The translations under genes were made by a program, and so were the position numbers. DNA of 64,000 nt from Arenibacter arenosicollis (lineage in GTDB: Bacteria; Bacteroidota; Bacteroidia; Flavobacteriales; Flavobacteriaceae), in contig NZ_JACLHY010000024.1 of assembly GCF_014397245.1 (NCBI RefSeq), forward strand, positions 1 to 64,000. Reading direction: 5' to 3'. How positions within the stretch are numbered: position 1 is the first letter of the stretch; every line of letters starts with the position of its first letter. Under the pieces are notes generated by a model. It had not been told where the DNA came from and made no database searches. It saw only the letters and a program-made list of their open reading frames with translations. Positions 7,870 through 16,934 of the stretch are shown one piece after another.

Positions 7870-10101
7870 CTAAAAATTCACAGTTACCTTTCCTCTAAGA
7901 TAAAATGGACTCCCAGGTGTGAAGTGAATTTCTTCCACTGAAGATGGCTCATTTTGCAACCTACTTTCCGTTGCAAACTGTGTTTCATTCCATTCCGTGT
8001 CAAATAGATTCTCAACAATTAGACCTATAGTCCAATTTTTAATAGTGTAATTGACATTCATATCTGTAACCGTATATCCTTTGGCCACAATAGAGTTATC
8101 TTCGTTGGCCGGTCTATTTTTTATCAATCTATAATTGATACTACCTGAAAAATCACCAATATTCCTAAATGAAATGCCACCAGAAGAAGTTAAATCTGGA
8201 GATAAAGGTATATAATCTGCACCTTCGGGTTCTTCGGTACTCCTTGCATAAGTGTAATTGATATCACCGTTGAGGTATAACCAATCTGTAAATTGGTACC
8301 GCAGACCAAAATCTATACCGAAGCGTTTAGTTTTACCACTAGGCTCTACTATTCCCGCATCTCCAACATAAACAAATTCCTGCTCCAAAAAGAGTGTCCA
8401 AAGTGCTGCATTCAACATTAATTTGCCGATAGGTTTTATGATGGCCCCAATATCTGCAGAATAGGCGGCAGGAAGAATTTCTTTGCCATTATTTGCTGTT
8501 ACCACCCTAGTGTCATTGGAATGAAATCCTATCCCTGTTTTCCCAAACATTTGTAACCCTTGTGATACAGCATAAATAATATTTAGCTTGGGTCCCAAAA
8601 AAAGTTTATGCTCACTTTTGTTATTATAGGTTTCGGATAATAGGTTTTCATAATCGAATTTAAAATAATCCAATCTTAGGCCTGGATTAAAAGTCCATTT
8701 GTTTTTTTTATAGGTTAAGTTGAAAAAACTGTAGCCGTTCAATTCATCTATATTTCCGTATGCCAACCTTTGCAATAATTCTTGCCTATTCTTGGTTTTG
8801 GATAATTGAACTTCATTTACGTCATCATATCTGAAACCAATGCCCGTTTCATATTTTAATTGGGAGTCGTGATCGCCTACATGGATGGAATGCTCATATT
8901 TGGTTTCTGCACCAATGATTGTTCTTTCTTCCATTTGGTGTATTTGATCCCCGTTAATAGGGTCTTCCAAGAAAAAGGTGAAGTTGGAAAACAATTCAAA
9001 ATCATATTTTGATATATATGCTTTTGATAATACATTGGAATGCTCGTTAATCAGTTTTTTGTGGTTGGCTAGAAAGTTAGATCTGCTGGTATTGCCTCCT
9101 TCGGTATCGTCAATAGCTCCAAATCTCCCGATAACACCTTGGTCAATTGAACGCTGTGGTATTTGGCCAGAAGCATCCCATTTACTTTGAAAATGTGATA
9201 ATGTAAGACTTAATTCCTGATTCTCCCTATTGTTGAAATTATAGCGCGCCATCATATTAATGCGATTGAAATTTTGGGGGGAATCAAATGCACCATCTGA
9301 AAGCACCAGTTCGGAAGCCACATACCCATGGCTAAAATCATCTTCCACAATTTTAAACATACCCAGGGTTCGGATAGTATTGAACATTCCGGTCTCAAGT
9401 GATAATAGGTTGTCATCTATTCTTTTTTTTGTTTTAATGTCAACATATCCAGCGGTATTAAAATTTCCCTGGTCTGCGTAATATGCCCCTTTTCCAAAAT
9501 CAATATTATCAATAGTTTCTGGAATTATAAAATGCATATCGGCATAGCCCTGACCATGGGCATGGGAAACCATATTTACAGGAAGTCCATCTACATTAAT
9601 GCTAATATCTGTTCCGTGATCAATATCAAATCCCCTTAAGAATATTTGCTCCGCTTTGCCACCACCGGCGTGTTGGCCAATGATTAGTCCTGGTACTTTT
9701 CTCAATATCTCCTGTGATGATTTAACGGGGTTTGCTTTAACATCTACATTTACAAATTGACTTAACGCATTGACTTTGGAAACCAAAATTACTTGATCTA
9801 GTGATACAGCTGATTCTTTAAGTATTACATCAATGGTGCCATCCAATTGATTTTCACTTATTGTAATTTGATAGTTTTGATATCCAAGACTGTAGAAGAA
9901 GATGATGTCGCCAAGCGAAATATCGTCCAATTCGAAATATCCTGAAACATTTGAATAGGTATATCCCCCAGTAGTCTTGTTATAAACACCTACCCCGTCT
10001 AAAGGTACATTGTCCTCCGAGACTATAGAGCCGTTTAGTTCATGTGCTTTTACACCTATGAAGGGAATAAAGAACACAAAAAAGATTATATAATTTTTCA
10101 T
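7870..10101 (-). CDS. TonB-dependent outer-membrane receptor, probable metallophore receptor
   Basis: 743 residues. A signal peptide (residues 1-19, ending GVKA) is followed by a CarboxypepD_reg-like beta-sandwich (about 20-95; NGSIVSEDNVPLDGVGVYN), a plug domain (about 110-220; VPGLIIGQHAGGGKAEQIFLR) and a 22-strand-type barrel ending in VTVNF with the expected terminal Phe. It has no STN signalling domain, unlike the SusC proteins in this window. It is the last gene of the minus-strand operon carrier protein-NRPS 1-His-rich protein-receptor, so its natural ligand is probably the peptide product, with or without metal. Length fits siderophore/metal receptors and not SusC. Confidence 0.9.
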   Translation of the reverse strand: MKNYIIFFVFFIPFIGVKAHELNGSIVSEDNVPLDGVGVYNKTTGGYTYSNVSGYFELDDISLGDIIFFYSLGYQNYQITISENQLDGTIDVILKESAVSLDQVILVSKVNALSQFVNVDVKANPVKSSQEILRKVPGLIIGQHAGGGKAEQIFLRGFDIDHGTDISINVDGLPVNMVSHAHGQGYADMHFIIPETIDNIDFGKGAYYADQGNFNTAGYVDIKTKKRIDDNLLSLETGMFNTIRTLGMFKIVEDDFSHGYVASELVLSDGAFDSPQNFNRINMMARYNFNNRENQELSLTLSHFQSKWDASGQIPQRSIDQGVIGRFGAIDDTEGGNTSRSNFLANHKKLINEHSNVLSKAYISKYDFELFSNFTFFLEDPINGDQIHQMEERTIIGAETKYEHSIHVGDHDSQLKYETGIGFRYDDVNEVQLSKTKNRQELLQRLAYGNIDELNGYSFFNLTYKKNKWTFNPGLRLDYFKFDYENLLSETYNNKSEHKLFLGPKLNIIYAVSQGLQMFGKTGIGFHSNDTRVVTANNGKEILPAAYSADIGAIIKPIGKLMLNAALWTLFLEQEFVYVGDAGIVEPSGKTKRFGIDFGLRYQFTDWLYLNGDINYTYARSTEEPEGADYIPLSPDLTSSGGISFRNIGDFSGSINYRLIKNRPANEDNSIVAKGYTVTDMNVNYTIKNWTIGLIVENLFDTEWNETQFATESRLQNEPSSVEEIHFTPGSPFYLRGKVTVNF

Positions 10102-10276
10102 AGTTTTTTATTTAGTTTACATTAGATTCAAACCATATTTTCAATGGATGATTTTACCCTGTATTTATGGGTAGTTAATTCTAATAAAGACAATGCTCTA
10201 TAGGCTACCAAAAAAGCCTGTGAAATCAAATTCAATAAATTGGGAAAAGTATGAAGCCCTATTAGCATTGGCCAAT

Positions 10277-10732
10277 TTAATGCAAGGGAGGTTTAACCGA
10301 TTTTGGGAAGAAACCCTTTTGGGTATTTTTTTCGGCCATATTATAATAATTATCGGTTATAACAATATGTATGTCATATTTTAACGGCAAATTACAGAAC
10401 AGGTGCTTATCTAGTTCAGTAGTAAAAAAAAATGAATTGTCGGAGCGGTTATCCTCATTGGACGCTTCGAAAAAAGAACTCACCAAATCTAGGAGTACAT
10501 GATCGTGAAAAGTTTGTTCATAAAAGTGGTAGTGATTGCCGTGCAACTGTTGATGGTCAGACGGAGTTGCGTGTGGTATAACGAAATTTGGAAAATCAAG
10601 TCCATGTGAAATTTTATGAAAAACTGTAATAAATTGTTGGTGTAATGGATTCATTAAATAGCATATGCCCATTAAAATGGCCAAGAATTTAACAATAGAC
10701 GGCTTAAAGCCTTTTCTGAATCCATTTTGCAT
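10277..10732 (-). CDS. His-rich small membrane-anchored protein coupled to NRPS 1
   Basis: 151 residues. One hydrophobic segment (about residues 14-30) is followed by a soluble part rich in His (HATPSDHQQLHGNHYHFYEQTFHDH is the richest section, residues about 54-78), and further His near the C-terminus. The pattern suggests metal binding on the periplasmic side. The start codon lies one base after the NRPS 1 stop (TAA-T-ATG), so translation is probably coupled, and the receptor gene follows 175 bp downstream. I do not recognise a named family; similar small His-rich proteins accompany metal-related TonB receptors in Bacteroidota, which is the basis for the inference. Confidence 0.7.
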   Translation of the reverse strand: MQNGFRKGFKPSIVKFLAILMGICYLMNPLHQQFITVFHKISHGLDFPNFVIPHATPSDHQQLHGNHYHFYEQTFHDHVLLDLVSSFFEASNEDNRSDNSFFFTTELDKHLFCNLPLKYDIHIVITDNYYNMAEKNTQKGFFPKSVKPPLH

Positions 10733-10733
10733 A

Positions 10734-13700
10734 TTATTCTTCCATAAGTGTTATTAAGGTTTCTTCAATATATTTAGCGTATTCGGAAATGGTTGGTAAT
10801 TCAAATATTTTGTTCAAAGGAAAATTCATTTCAACTTCTTCATTTATGCGCGCCGTAACCCGAATTGCAGCCAATGAATGTCCTCCCAAGTCAATGAAAT
10901 TATCGTGCATCCCTATTTTATCCAATAGTAGCACTTCCCTCCAAATTTCCTCCAATAGAACCTCGATCTCGTTTTTTGGTTCAACGTAAGGTGTGTCCAT
11001 TTGGAGTTGAACAAGGTTAAGGCTTCGTAAAGCTTTCTTATCTACTTTTCCATTGCTGGTTAAGGGCAATGTTTCCATATATTTAAATGTGTTGGGCAAC
11101 ATATAGCTTGGAAGCTTTTTCAAGAGGTGCTGTGTTAATTCTTGATGGGGAATTTTCGTCTTTGCCGTATAATATCCCACAAGCTGTGGTCTTTTAATAT
11201 CATTGTAATTAGATTCTACATATCCAATTTCTTTCATAATGCGCTTAACTTCATTCTCATCGATATATTCATTTATTTCCTCCAAAGTTTCAGTTCTAGT
11301 CTTATGTCCCATGCGCACATCCCAACTATAGGGAAAGGAATAATTGCTATATCCCCGCTGTTTTTTATGAACATAGATGCCTAATTGATTGATCAAACAA
11401 TTGGTGGATCTACCCGTATCGGTTGGTCGCACCCATCCCACTTTTTCTTTGAGATAGCCAAGCATTTCCTCCAGACTAACATCGCTATACCTATAAAAGT
11501 CAACGAATTGGACTTTTTTAAACGTCTCCTCATCCTTAAACATGGATACATCCAAAAGTTGATTTACAGCATCGTTCTCTTGGTGGTACAATTTACGAGC
11601 CTCCAAAATGGTTCGGTCTATTGTAGTAGTATCGGCATCATCATTCCAGAAAAGCTCTTCTGTTAACCGTGTCTCAAAAAATTGACCCCTTGAAAGTCCT
11701 GTAATCACAAATGGAATTTTCTTGTCAAGTGCAACCTTGGTGCTCAGCGTATATATGGTCTTAAAGCATCCATTACAGACGTTATGGTGTCTATCCAGGC
11801 TGTCCACAAAAATTTTGTTCATATGGGTTGTACTACCATAAATATGGTCTACACCAAGTTTCTGAACAATTCTATCTACGTTTGCCTTGGCTTGATCTGA
11901 TATGTAGCCATTATCCAAGGTAAATGCCAATACTCTTAGGCCCATATTGATTAGTCTAGCCAAAACATAGGTACTGTCCTTCCCCCCACTAAGGAGCGAT
12001 AAACAATCATAGCTTGCAATTGATCCTTTCCGCGAAAAAAGCAATTGTTGCAAATCCTTTTCTGTTTTAAAATATTTATCTGTTTTTTCTTTATAATTTT
12101 TAAACGCATTACAAAGATGACAAACTCCGTCATCGTCAAAATCAGATTTAGGATAGTTACTGGGCAGTCCACATTCCGCACAGTTTAGTATTTCATTTTC
12201 CGGTAACCGTTCTTGTCCATCAATAAGGACTACCGAAGCATTATCAATTTCTTTATGTTTCAATAAATTGGCCTCAATGTCGGCCAACTCTATTCTGAAT
12301 CCGTTTAATTTAATCTGTTCGTCATTACGACCTAGAAATTCCATTTCACCATCACGATTTATTCTGGCGAGATCTCCAGTTCGGTACATTTTCTTTCCAG
12401 GCCTGATAGTATCATCTATGAATTTTTGTTTTGTAAGTTCTTCCAAATTGGCATATCCTTCTGCCAGGCTGGCTCCGCTCAAGAAAAGTTCGCCTACGAC
12501 TCCTTTGGGAACTAAATTTTTGTGGTTATCAAGTATATAGGCATTCATGTTGGCTATTACCTTACCAATGGGCACAGATACCTGCTGATGCTTTTTTAAT
12601 TTGAATTTACTTACAATACAGCCTACGGTGGCTTCTGTTGGCCCGTATTCATTAAAAATATTGACATCCCTCCCTAAATAGTGATAAATATTTTTAGCTA
12701 CGTTGACCTTAAAGTCCTCTCCTCCAACAATCATGGTCTTTATTAGTGAATCTTGTATGTTGCTTCCGTGCATAAGGTTAACATGAGCAGGGGTAAGTTT
12801 AATTGAATTAACTTTATTTTCGGACAGTACCTGAATTAAAGATATGTCGGGCCCTAACATTCCTTCTCGGTAAACTACAACCTTACCTCCATTCATTAAA
12901 GGCAAAAAAGTGGAGGATATTGTTAGATCAAAACCTATAGAAGTGAACAAAGGGAAAACGGAATTTTCATCTATTTCATAGTAGGTAGAGGCCCATTGTA
13001 AATAGTTGTTTAAGGCCTTGTGAGAAACCATAACCCCCTTGGGCATGCCGGTAGATCCTGAAGTGTATATGTAATAGGCTATACAGGACTTTTTTAATTG
13101 ATGCCCAGTAGATATTTTAGGTTCAGAACTTATCCTTACCCTTTCCTCTCTTAAGTCCAATATTTTTGTTTCTCCAGTGATATTTTTCTTTAAGTCTGTT
13201 TCGGTTATTACCAATGAGCAATCAGAGTTTGAGATAAGAAATCCTATTCTACCTGCAGGCTGATCGGAAGCTATTGGAATAAATGTAGCTCCAATTTTCA
13301 TTAAGGCCAAGGCACTAATAATGTAATCAGGACTTCTATATAGGTGTAGGCCTACTTTTTCATTTTCCTTAATACCGTTTTTGATAAGAAAGTTCGCCAA
13401 CTGATTTGCTCTATTGTTAAGGTCCAAATAGCTTATCAAATCTTCACCATTCTCCAAAGCTATTCTTTTGGGATAATTGAGAACCGTTTTTTCGAAATGC
13501 TTCAAAAAGGTTCCCTTAAAATGGCTTGTTTCAGCGGTATTCGAAACCCCTATTAGTTCTTTTATTTCTTTTCTGGTAACCAAGGCTGGGCGTATTATAG
13601 GTTGATCCAAATCCGTTAGGAGAGCATCCAGTAGATTTAAGAAATGTTGCGGCACAAATTCAATTTCGCTTTCATCGAAGATATCCAGATTCAGGTCAAA

Positions 13701-14885
13701 TATTATTTCCAAATTGTCCTTGGAATCAAAGTCTATAATATGACATCGTAACTGGTGTGATGGGTCGCAATGATTAGGGTGTATCCATACCGACTTAGTA
13801 GGGAGACCATTAAAACTCGGAAAAGTTGTATTAATGTAATTTAGAACAGTGTTAAAACTTCGACTAAGCTCTGCCGAAGAAGAGCCGATTTGAGCGTTTC
13901 GCAGATATTCGTTTGTCTCGGCCTTCATTTTCCCAATTACTGAGGCAAAGCTATCGTCGTCATTGAGCTCCAAGCATAGGGGGAATAGTTCAACAAATAG
14001 TCCGGGTATTATTTTAAAATCCCGTGAGACGCGATTGTTTATGGGAGAACCGATTGACAATTTTGATTGGCCACTAATGCGATATAGAAAAATAAAAAGA
14101 AGGGTGGAAAAAAGAGTATATAGACCCATATCTGTTGTCAATGAACCAATCTTTGGATTTCGTGTCAATTCTTTAAGCTTATGTGTCCGTGTTGCGCCCA
14201 GAGCTAGGTTCACTCTTTTTGTACGGGTGGTTTCAACTTTTTGCCTTGACCCGTAGAGTTGTGGGGTAGTAGGGATATCCTTAACCTTATTTTTCCAATA
14301 ATTGGTAGTTTTTATATGTTCAGGAGAGATTCTTTTTTTTGCTTCGAATGCTATGAAATCACTATACGGAGGGGGAGTAGGGATGGCTGAGAGATTTTTA
14401 TCCAACACTCCTTGGTATAAATTTGCCATTGAAGAAAAAAGAAGTGCAGTTGTAGTGGCGTCAGTAATTAGGTGATGTAGATTAAGGTACCAGATGTATT
14501 TGTCCTTTTCTACTTTTAAAAGTGCCGTGTCAAATAAAGGTTTGGTAAAATCAAAAGGGAATTCACTTTTTTTCTGTAGCCAGTCTTGTACCGAGGGCAA
14601 GGCCACATTCCGGGTAAAATCGAATTTTTCCAAACTGAAGGCAAATTCTGATAATATATTTTGAGTAACGGTTGTATTTTTCTCATTAAAAACAGTACGT
14701 AATATCTCCGTTCGATCAATTAGTGCTTGAATTGCTAATTCAAAAGCTTTATCTGAAATATTCCCACAGATTTCAAAAGCGTAGGGTACATTATATAAAG
14801 GAACATTAGGATTTAATTTTTGCCCAATCCAAATGAGTTGCTGGCTTTTAGTGAGTGGTAGGCTTTTTGTGGTTTTAATTGGCAT
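10734..14885 (-). CDS. NRPS 1: C-A-T module with a PP-loop ATP-pyrophosphatase domain nested in the A domain
   Basis: 1383 residues. Condensation domain about 8-430 (HHLITDA at 137-143; the usual final Gly is Ala). Adenylation core about 460-890: YTSGSTGMPKG 607-617, NEYGPTE 745-751, YRTGDLAR 834-841, GRNDEQIKLNGFR 852-864. Then a foreign domain at about 898-1232 with CxxC 902/905, CxxC 922/925, SGGKDS 966-971, CNGC 1037-1040 and Cys1163, like WbpG-type sugar amidotransferases and TtuA/TtcA thiolation enzymes. The A domain resumes with LPSYMLP 1258-1264 and NGKVDKKAL 1278-1286, so the insert lies between motifs A8 and A9. The carrier domain follows (LGGHSL 1333-1338, Ser1337). There is no thioesterase. 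The hand-aligned specificity code is D-L-S-A-I-G-E-V-G-K, close to Asn codes. The upstream gene is the free carrier protein; the downstream gene is translationally coupled. Confidence 0.92.
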   Translation of the reverse strand: MPIKTTKSLPLTKSQQLIWIGQKLNPNVPLYNVPYAFEICGNISDKAFELAIQALIDRTEILRTVFNEKNTTVTQNILSEFAFSLEKFDFTRNVALPSVQDWLQKKSEFPFDFTKPLFDTALLKVEKDKYIWYLNLHHLITDATTTALLFSSMANLYQGVLDKNLSAIPTPPPYSDFIAFEAKKRISPEHIKTTNYWKNKVKDIPTTPQLYGSRQKVETTRTKRVNLALGATRTHKLKELTRNPKIGSLTTDMGLYTLFSTLLFIFLYRISGQSKLSIGSPINNRVSRDFKIIPGLFVELFPLCLELNDDDSFASVIGKMKAETNEYLRNAQIGSSSAELSRSFNTVLNYINTTFPSFNGLPTKSVWIHPNHCDPSHQLRCHIIDFDSKDNLEIIFDLNLDIFDESEIEFVPQHFLNLLDALLTDLDQPIIRPALVTRKEIKELIGVSNTAETSHFKGTFLKHFEKTVLNYPKRIALENGEDLISYLDLNNRANQLANFLIKNGIKENEKVGLHLYRSPDYIISALALMKIGATFIPIASDQPAGRIGFLISNSDCSLVITETDLKKNITGETKILDLREERVRISSEPKISTGHQLKKSCIAYYIYTSGSTGMPKGVMVSHKALNNYLQWASTYYEIDENSVFPLFTSIGFDLTISSTFLPLMNGGKVVVYREGMLGPDISLIQVLSENKVNSIKLTPAHVNLMHGSNIQDSLIKTMIVGGEDFKVNVAKNIYHYLGRDVNIFNEYGPTEATVGCIVSKFKLKKHQQVSVPIGKVIANMNAYILDNHKNLVPKGVVGELFLSGASLAEGYANLEELTKQKFIDDTIRPGKKMYRTGDLARINRDGEMEFLGRNDEQIKLNGFRIELADIEANLLKHKEIDNASVVLIDGQERLPENEILNCAECGLPSNYPKSDFDDDGVCHLCNAFKNYKEKTDKYFKTEKDLQQLLFSRKGSIASYDCLSLLSGGKDSTYVLARLINMGLRVLAFTLDNGYISDQAKANVDRIVQKLGVDHIYGSTTHMNKIFVDSLDRHHNVCNGCFKTIYTLSTKVALDKKIPFVITGLSRGQFFETRLTEELFWNDDADTTTIDRTILEARKLYHQENDAVNQLLDVSMFKDEETFKKVQFVDFYRYSDVSLEEMLGYLKEKVGWVRPTDTGRSTNCLINQLGIYVHKKQRGYSNYSFPYSWDVRMGHKTRTETLEEINEYIDENEVKRIMKEIGYVESNYNDIKRPQLVGYYTAKTKIPHQELTQHLLKKLPSYMLPNTFKYMETLPLTSNGKVDKKALRSLNLVQLQMDTPYVEPKNEIEVLLEEIWREVLLLDKIGMHDNFIDLGGHSLAAIRVTARINEEVEMNFPLNKIFELPTISEYAKYIEETLITLMEE

Positions 14886-14901
14886 GATCTATCCTTTTTA
14901 A

Positions 14902-15138
14902 TTAGACCCGGTGACGGGACATGTAAGCAACAATTCTATCAACAGTGCTAAAGTTTTCTATGGTTAAATCTTGAAAGGGAACTTTTATTTGGCTTCTATC
15001 TTCAATAAAACCTATAAGTCGCATAATACCTAAAGAATCAAGTATCCCCAAATCGAACAACATATCGTCTCCATTAATGGTTTCGAGCCTTTTATTGGAT
15101 ATTTCATTTTTTATGAATTCAATTATTGATTCTTTCAT
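14902..15138 (-). CDS. Stand-alone acyl/peptidyl carrier protein
   Basis: 78 residues from the ATG at 15138 (a longer frame would begin with TTG at 15144). The phosphopantetheine site is GILDSLGIM with the attachment Ser in DSLG, in a small helical fold ending in STVDRIVAYM. It lies 16 bp upstream of NRPS 1 and is the first gene of the minus-strand operon. It might carry a starter acyl group, a residue loaded by an A domain in trans, or an intermediate for the PP-loop enzyme; the sequence does not decide. The Sfp-type PPTase of the divergent operon would activate it. Confidence 0.85.
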   Translation of the reverse strand: MKESIIEFIKNEISNKRLETINGDDMLFDLGILDSLGIMRLIGFIEDRSQIKVPFQDLTIENFSTVDRIVAYMSRHRV

Positions 15139-15632
15139 TATCAATGTAAATTTAGGTGATGTATATAATAGGCATTACTGCCAGCATTTTCGAAGAATTA
15201 AAAGTTAAAGTATAGGTTTTACTATATAGTAATTTCAATGTGTTGGTTGCATTGCCTTAAAATGGAGTTCGGCATATACATTTATATTTGCCTAACTACT
15301 AAACGCTTCCTTTTTTAGGATTACGAATTAACGGTTTATTAGATGTCAGTTAAGGGGAGTAATTCATTTTCCGAATTTCAGGGAACAAGTTGTTTTATAC
15401 TGTGTTCATTGGTTTAAATAGTTGAATACTCCTATTAATGTAAAGTTAATTTATTTCTAAGCGCATTACCAAATAATCTAAAGGTATGTTGTCTGATTAT
15501 TTGATAAATTCATCGAAAAATTACATCTCACTTAAAAAGTTATAACAAATAATGTCATATTTATAAGTAATTTGTTAATTTACTGTGTTTTATGATATAG
15601 TATTTCCTGATTAAATAACTGCTCTACCGATT
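15139..15632. promoter_or_regulatory. Divergent control region of the NRPS island
   Basis: This 494-bp AT-rich spacer must hold the promoters of both NRPS operons. It contains a perfect 14-bp palindrome, TTACTATATAGTAA (15219-15232), about 80 bp upstream of the carrier-protein start, a plausible repressor site. A TATATTTG at 15283-15290 fits the -7 consensus in the plus direction but is 340 bp before HupE. I found no classical Fur box by eye. Confidence 0.45.
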
Positions 15633-16907
15633 ATGAAAAATATTAACTTTCCTTTAGCTTTAATTTTCTTTTTTATTTTAACAGTAAGTGGTTTTGCCCA
15701 TCAACCCAACCATAGTTTTATCTATTTGAGGGTATATGAAAACCAAAATGTAGAGGGTAGATTTGAAATAGATGTCAAAGATTTGAACAAATATTTTGGT
15801 TTGCAACTTAAGGAAAACCCGAAAGCGGAAGATGTTCAGCCTTATTTGAATCAAATGAAGGATTATTTACTTGAAAACACGAGATTTTCATCTGGAAATG
15901 ATGAATATAAAATCGTTTTTACAGATGAAATAAGTATAATGTCTGTAGTTAAAACCTCTTTTGCACGTTTTCATTTTTACCTGGAGAATTCGCTGGAACT
16001 TCCTGAGGAGATAGAGGTTACCTATACGGTTCTTTTTGATGAAGACCCCGATCATATAAATATGTTGGCCTTCGAATACAACTGGAAGGCCGGTTTAATT
16101 AATAATGAATCAATTATCGCCCTGGATTTTACCCCGAAAGAGAGTACAAAAATTCTGTCCCTTACTGATTCTTCCATTTGGAAGGGGTTTGTGGCCATGG
16201 TTAAACAAGGGGTATGGCATATTTGGATAGGTTTGGATCATATTCTATTCTTGCTGGCATTGATCCTTCCATCAGTTGTCCGTAGAAAAAAGAAATTAAT
16301 TGAGGTTGAACCGGGGATAACCGAATCTAAATATTACATATGGGGATGGGAGCCAGTTCAGAAATTTAAACCGGCTTTCATATATATTATCAAGGTCATA
16401 ACATTTTTCACCATTGCACATACCATAACTTTAACATTGGCTTCATTGGAAATCGTTAGTTTGCCTTCCCGAGTCGTGGAATCCATTATAGCTTTATCTA
16501 TAGGCCTTGCCGCTTATCACAATATCACCCCAATATTTAAAGGTAGGGATTGGATAATTGCTTTTGTTTTTGGTCTGTTTCACGGTTTTGGATTTGCAAG
16601 TGTTCTTGGCGATCTTGGAATAAAAGGCGAGTTCCTCACTTTAACCTTGTTTGGTTTTAATTTAGGAGTTGAAATTGGACAAGTCGCAATCATTGCCCTC
16701 ATATTTCCAATTCTATTTTTTATACGAAAAATAAAGTTTTATCCTCGTTTTCTTGTTTATTTATCTGTATTGCTGATTGTTATTTCATTATACTGGTTTG
16801 TGGAGCGCGCCTTTGATTACGATATGGTGTTGGATGAGAAAATCAGAAGATTTGGGGGGGACGTACTAAGGGCTCTTGGGCTCAGGGAAGACTATTATAA
16901 ATCTTAA
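15633..16907 (+). CDS. HupE/UreJ-like membrane protein with a periplasmic N-terminal domain
   Basis: 424 residues. Signal peptide (1-22, ending GFAHQ), a soluble N-terminal domain of about 180 residues, then at least six TM segments carrying the family signature residues: VWHIWIGLDHILFLLAL, FTIAHTITL, and LFHGFGFASVLGDLG. HupE/UreJ proteins are linked to nickel or other metal uptake; this long form with an extra periplasmic domain has no fixed substrate. It is the first gene of the plus-strand operon, 27 bp before NRPS 2, which ties metal handling to the peptide. Confidence 0.85.
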   Translation: MKNINFPLALIFFFILTVSGFAHQPNHSFIYLRVYENQNVEGRFEIDVKDLNKYFGLQLKENPKAEDVQPYLNQMKDYLLENTRFSSGNDEYKIVFTDEISIMSVVKTSFARFHFYLENSLELPEEIEVTYTVLFDEDPDHINMLAFEYNWKAGLINNESIIALDFTPKESTKILSLTDSSIWKGFVAMVKQGVWHIWIGLDHILFLLALILPSVVRRKKKLIEVEPGITESKYYIWGWEPVQKFKPAFIYIIKVITFFTIAHTITLTLASLEIVSLPSRVVESIIALSIGLAAYHNITPIFKGRDWIIAFVFGLFHGFGFASVLGDLGIKGEFLTLTLFGFNLGVEIGQVAIIALIFPILFFIRKIKFYPRFLVYLSVLLIVISLYWFVERAFDYDMVLDEKIRRFGGDVLRALGLREDYYKS

Positions 16908-16934
16908 TGTCGTAAATTTAACGGAAAAGGTACT

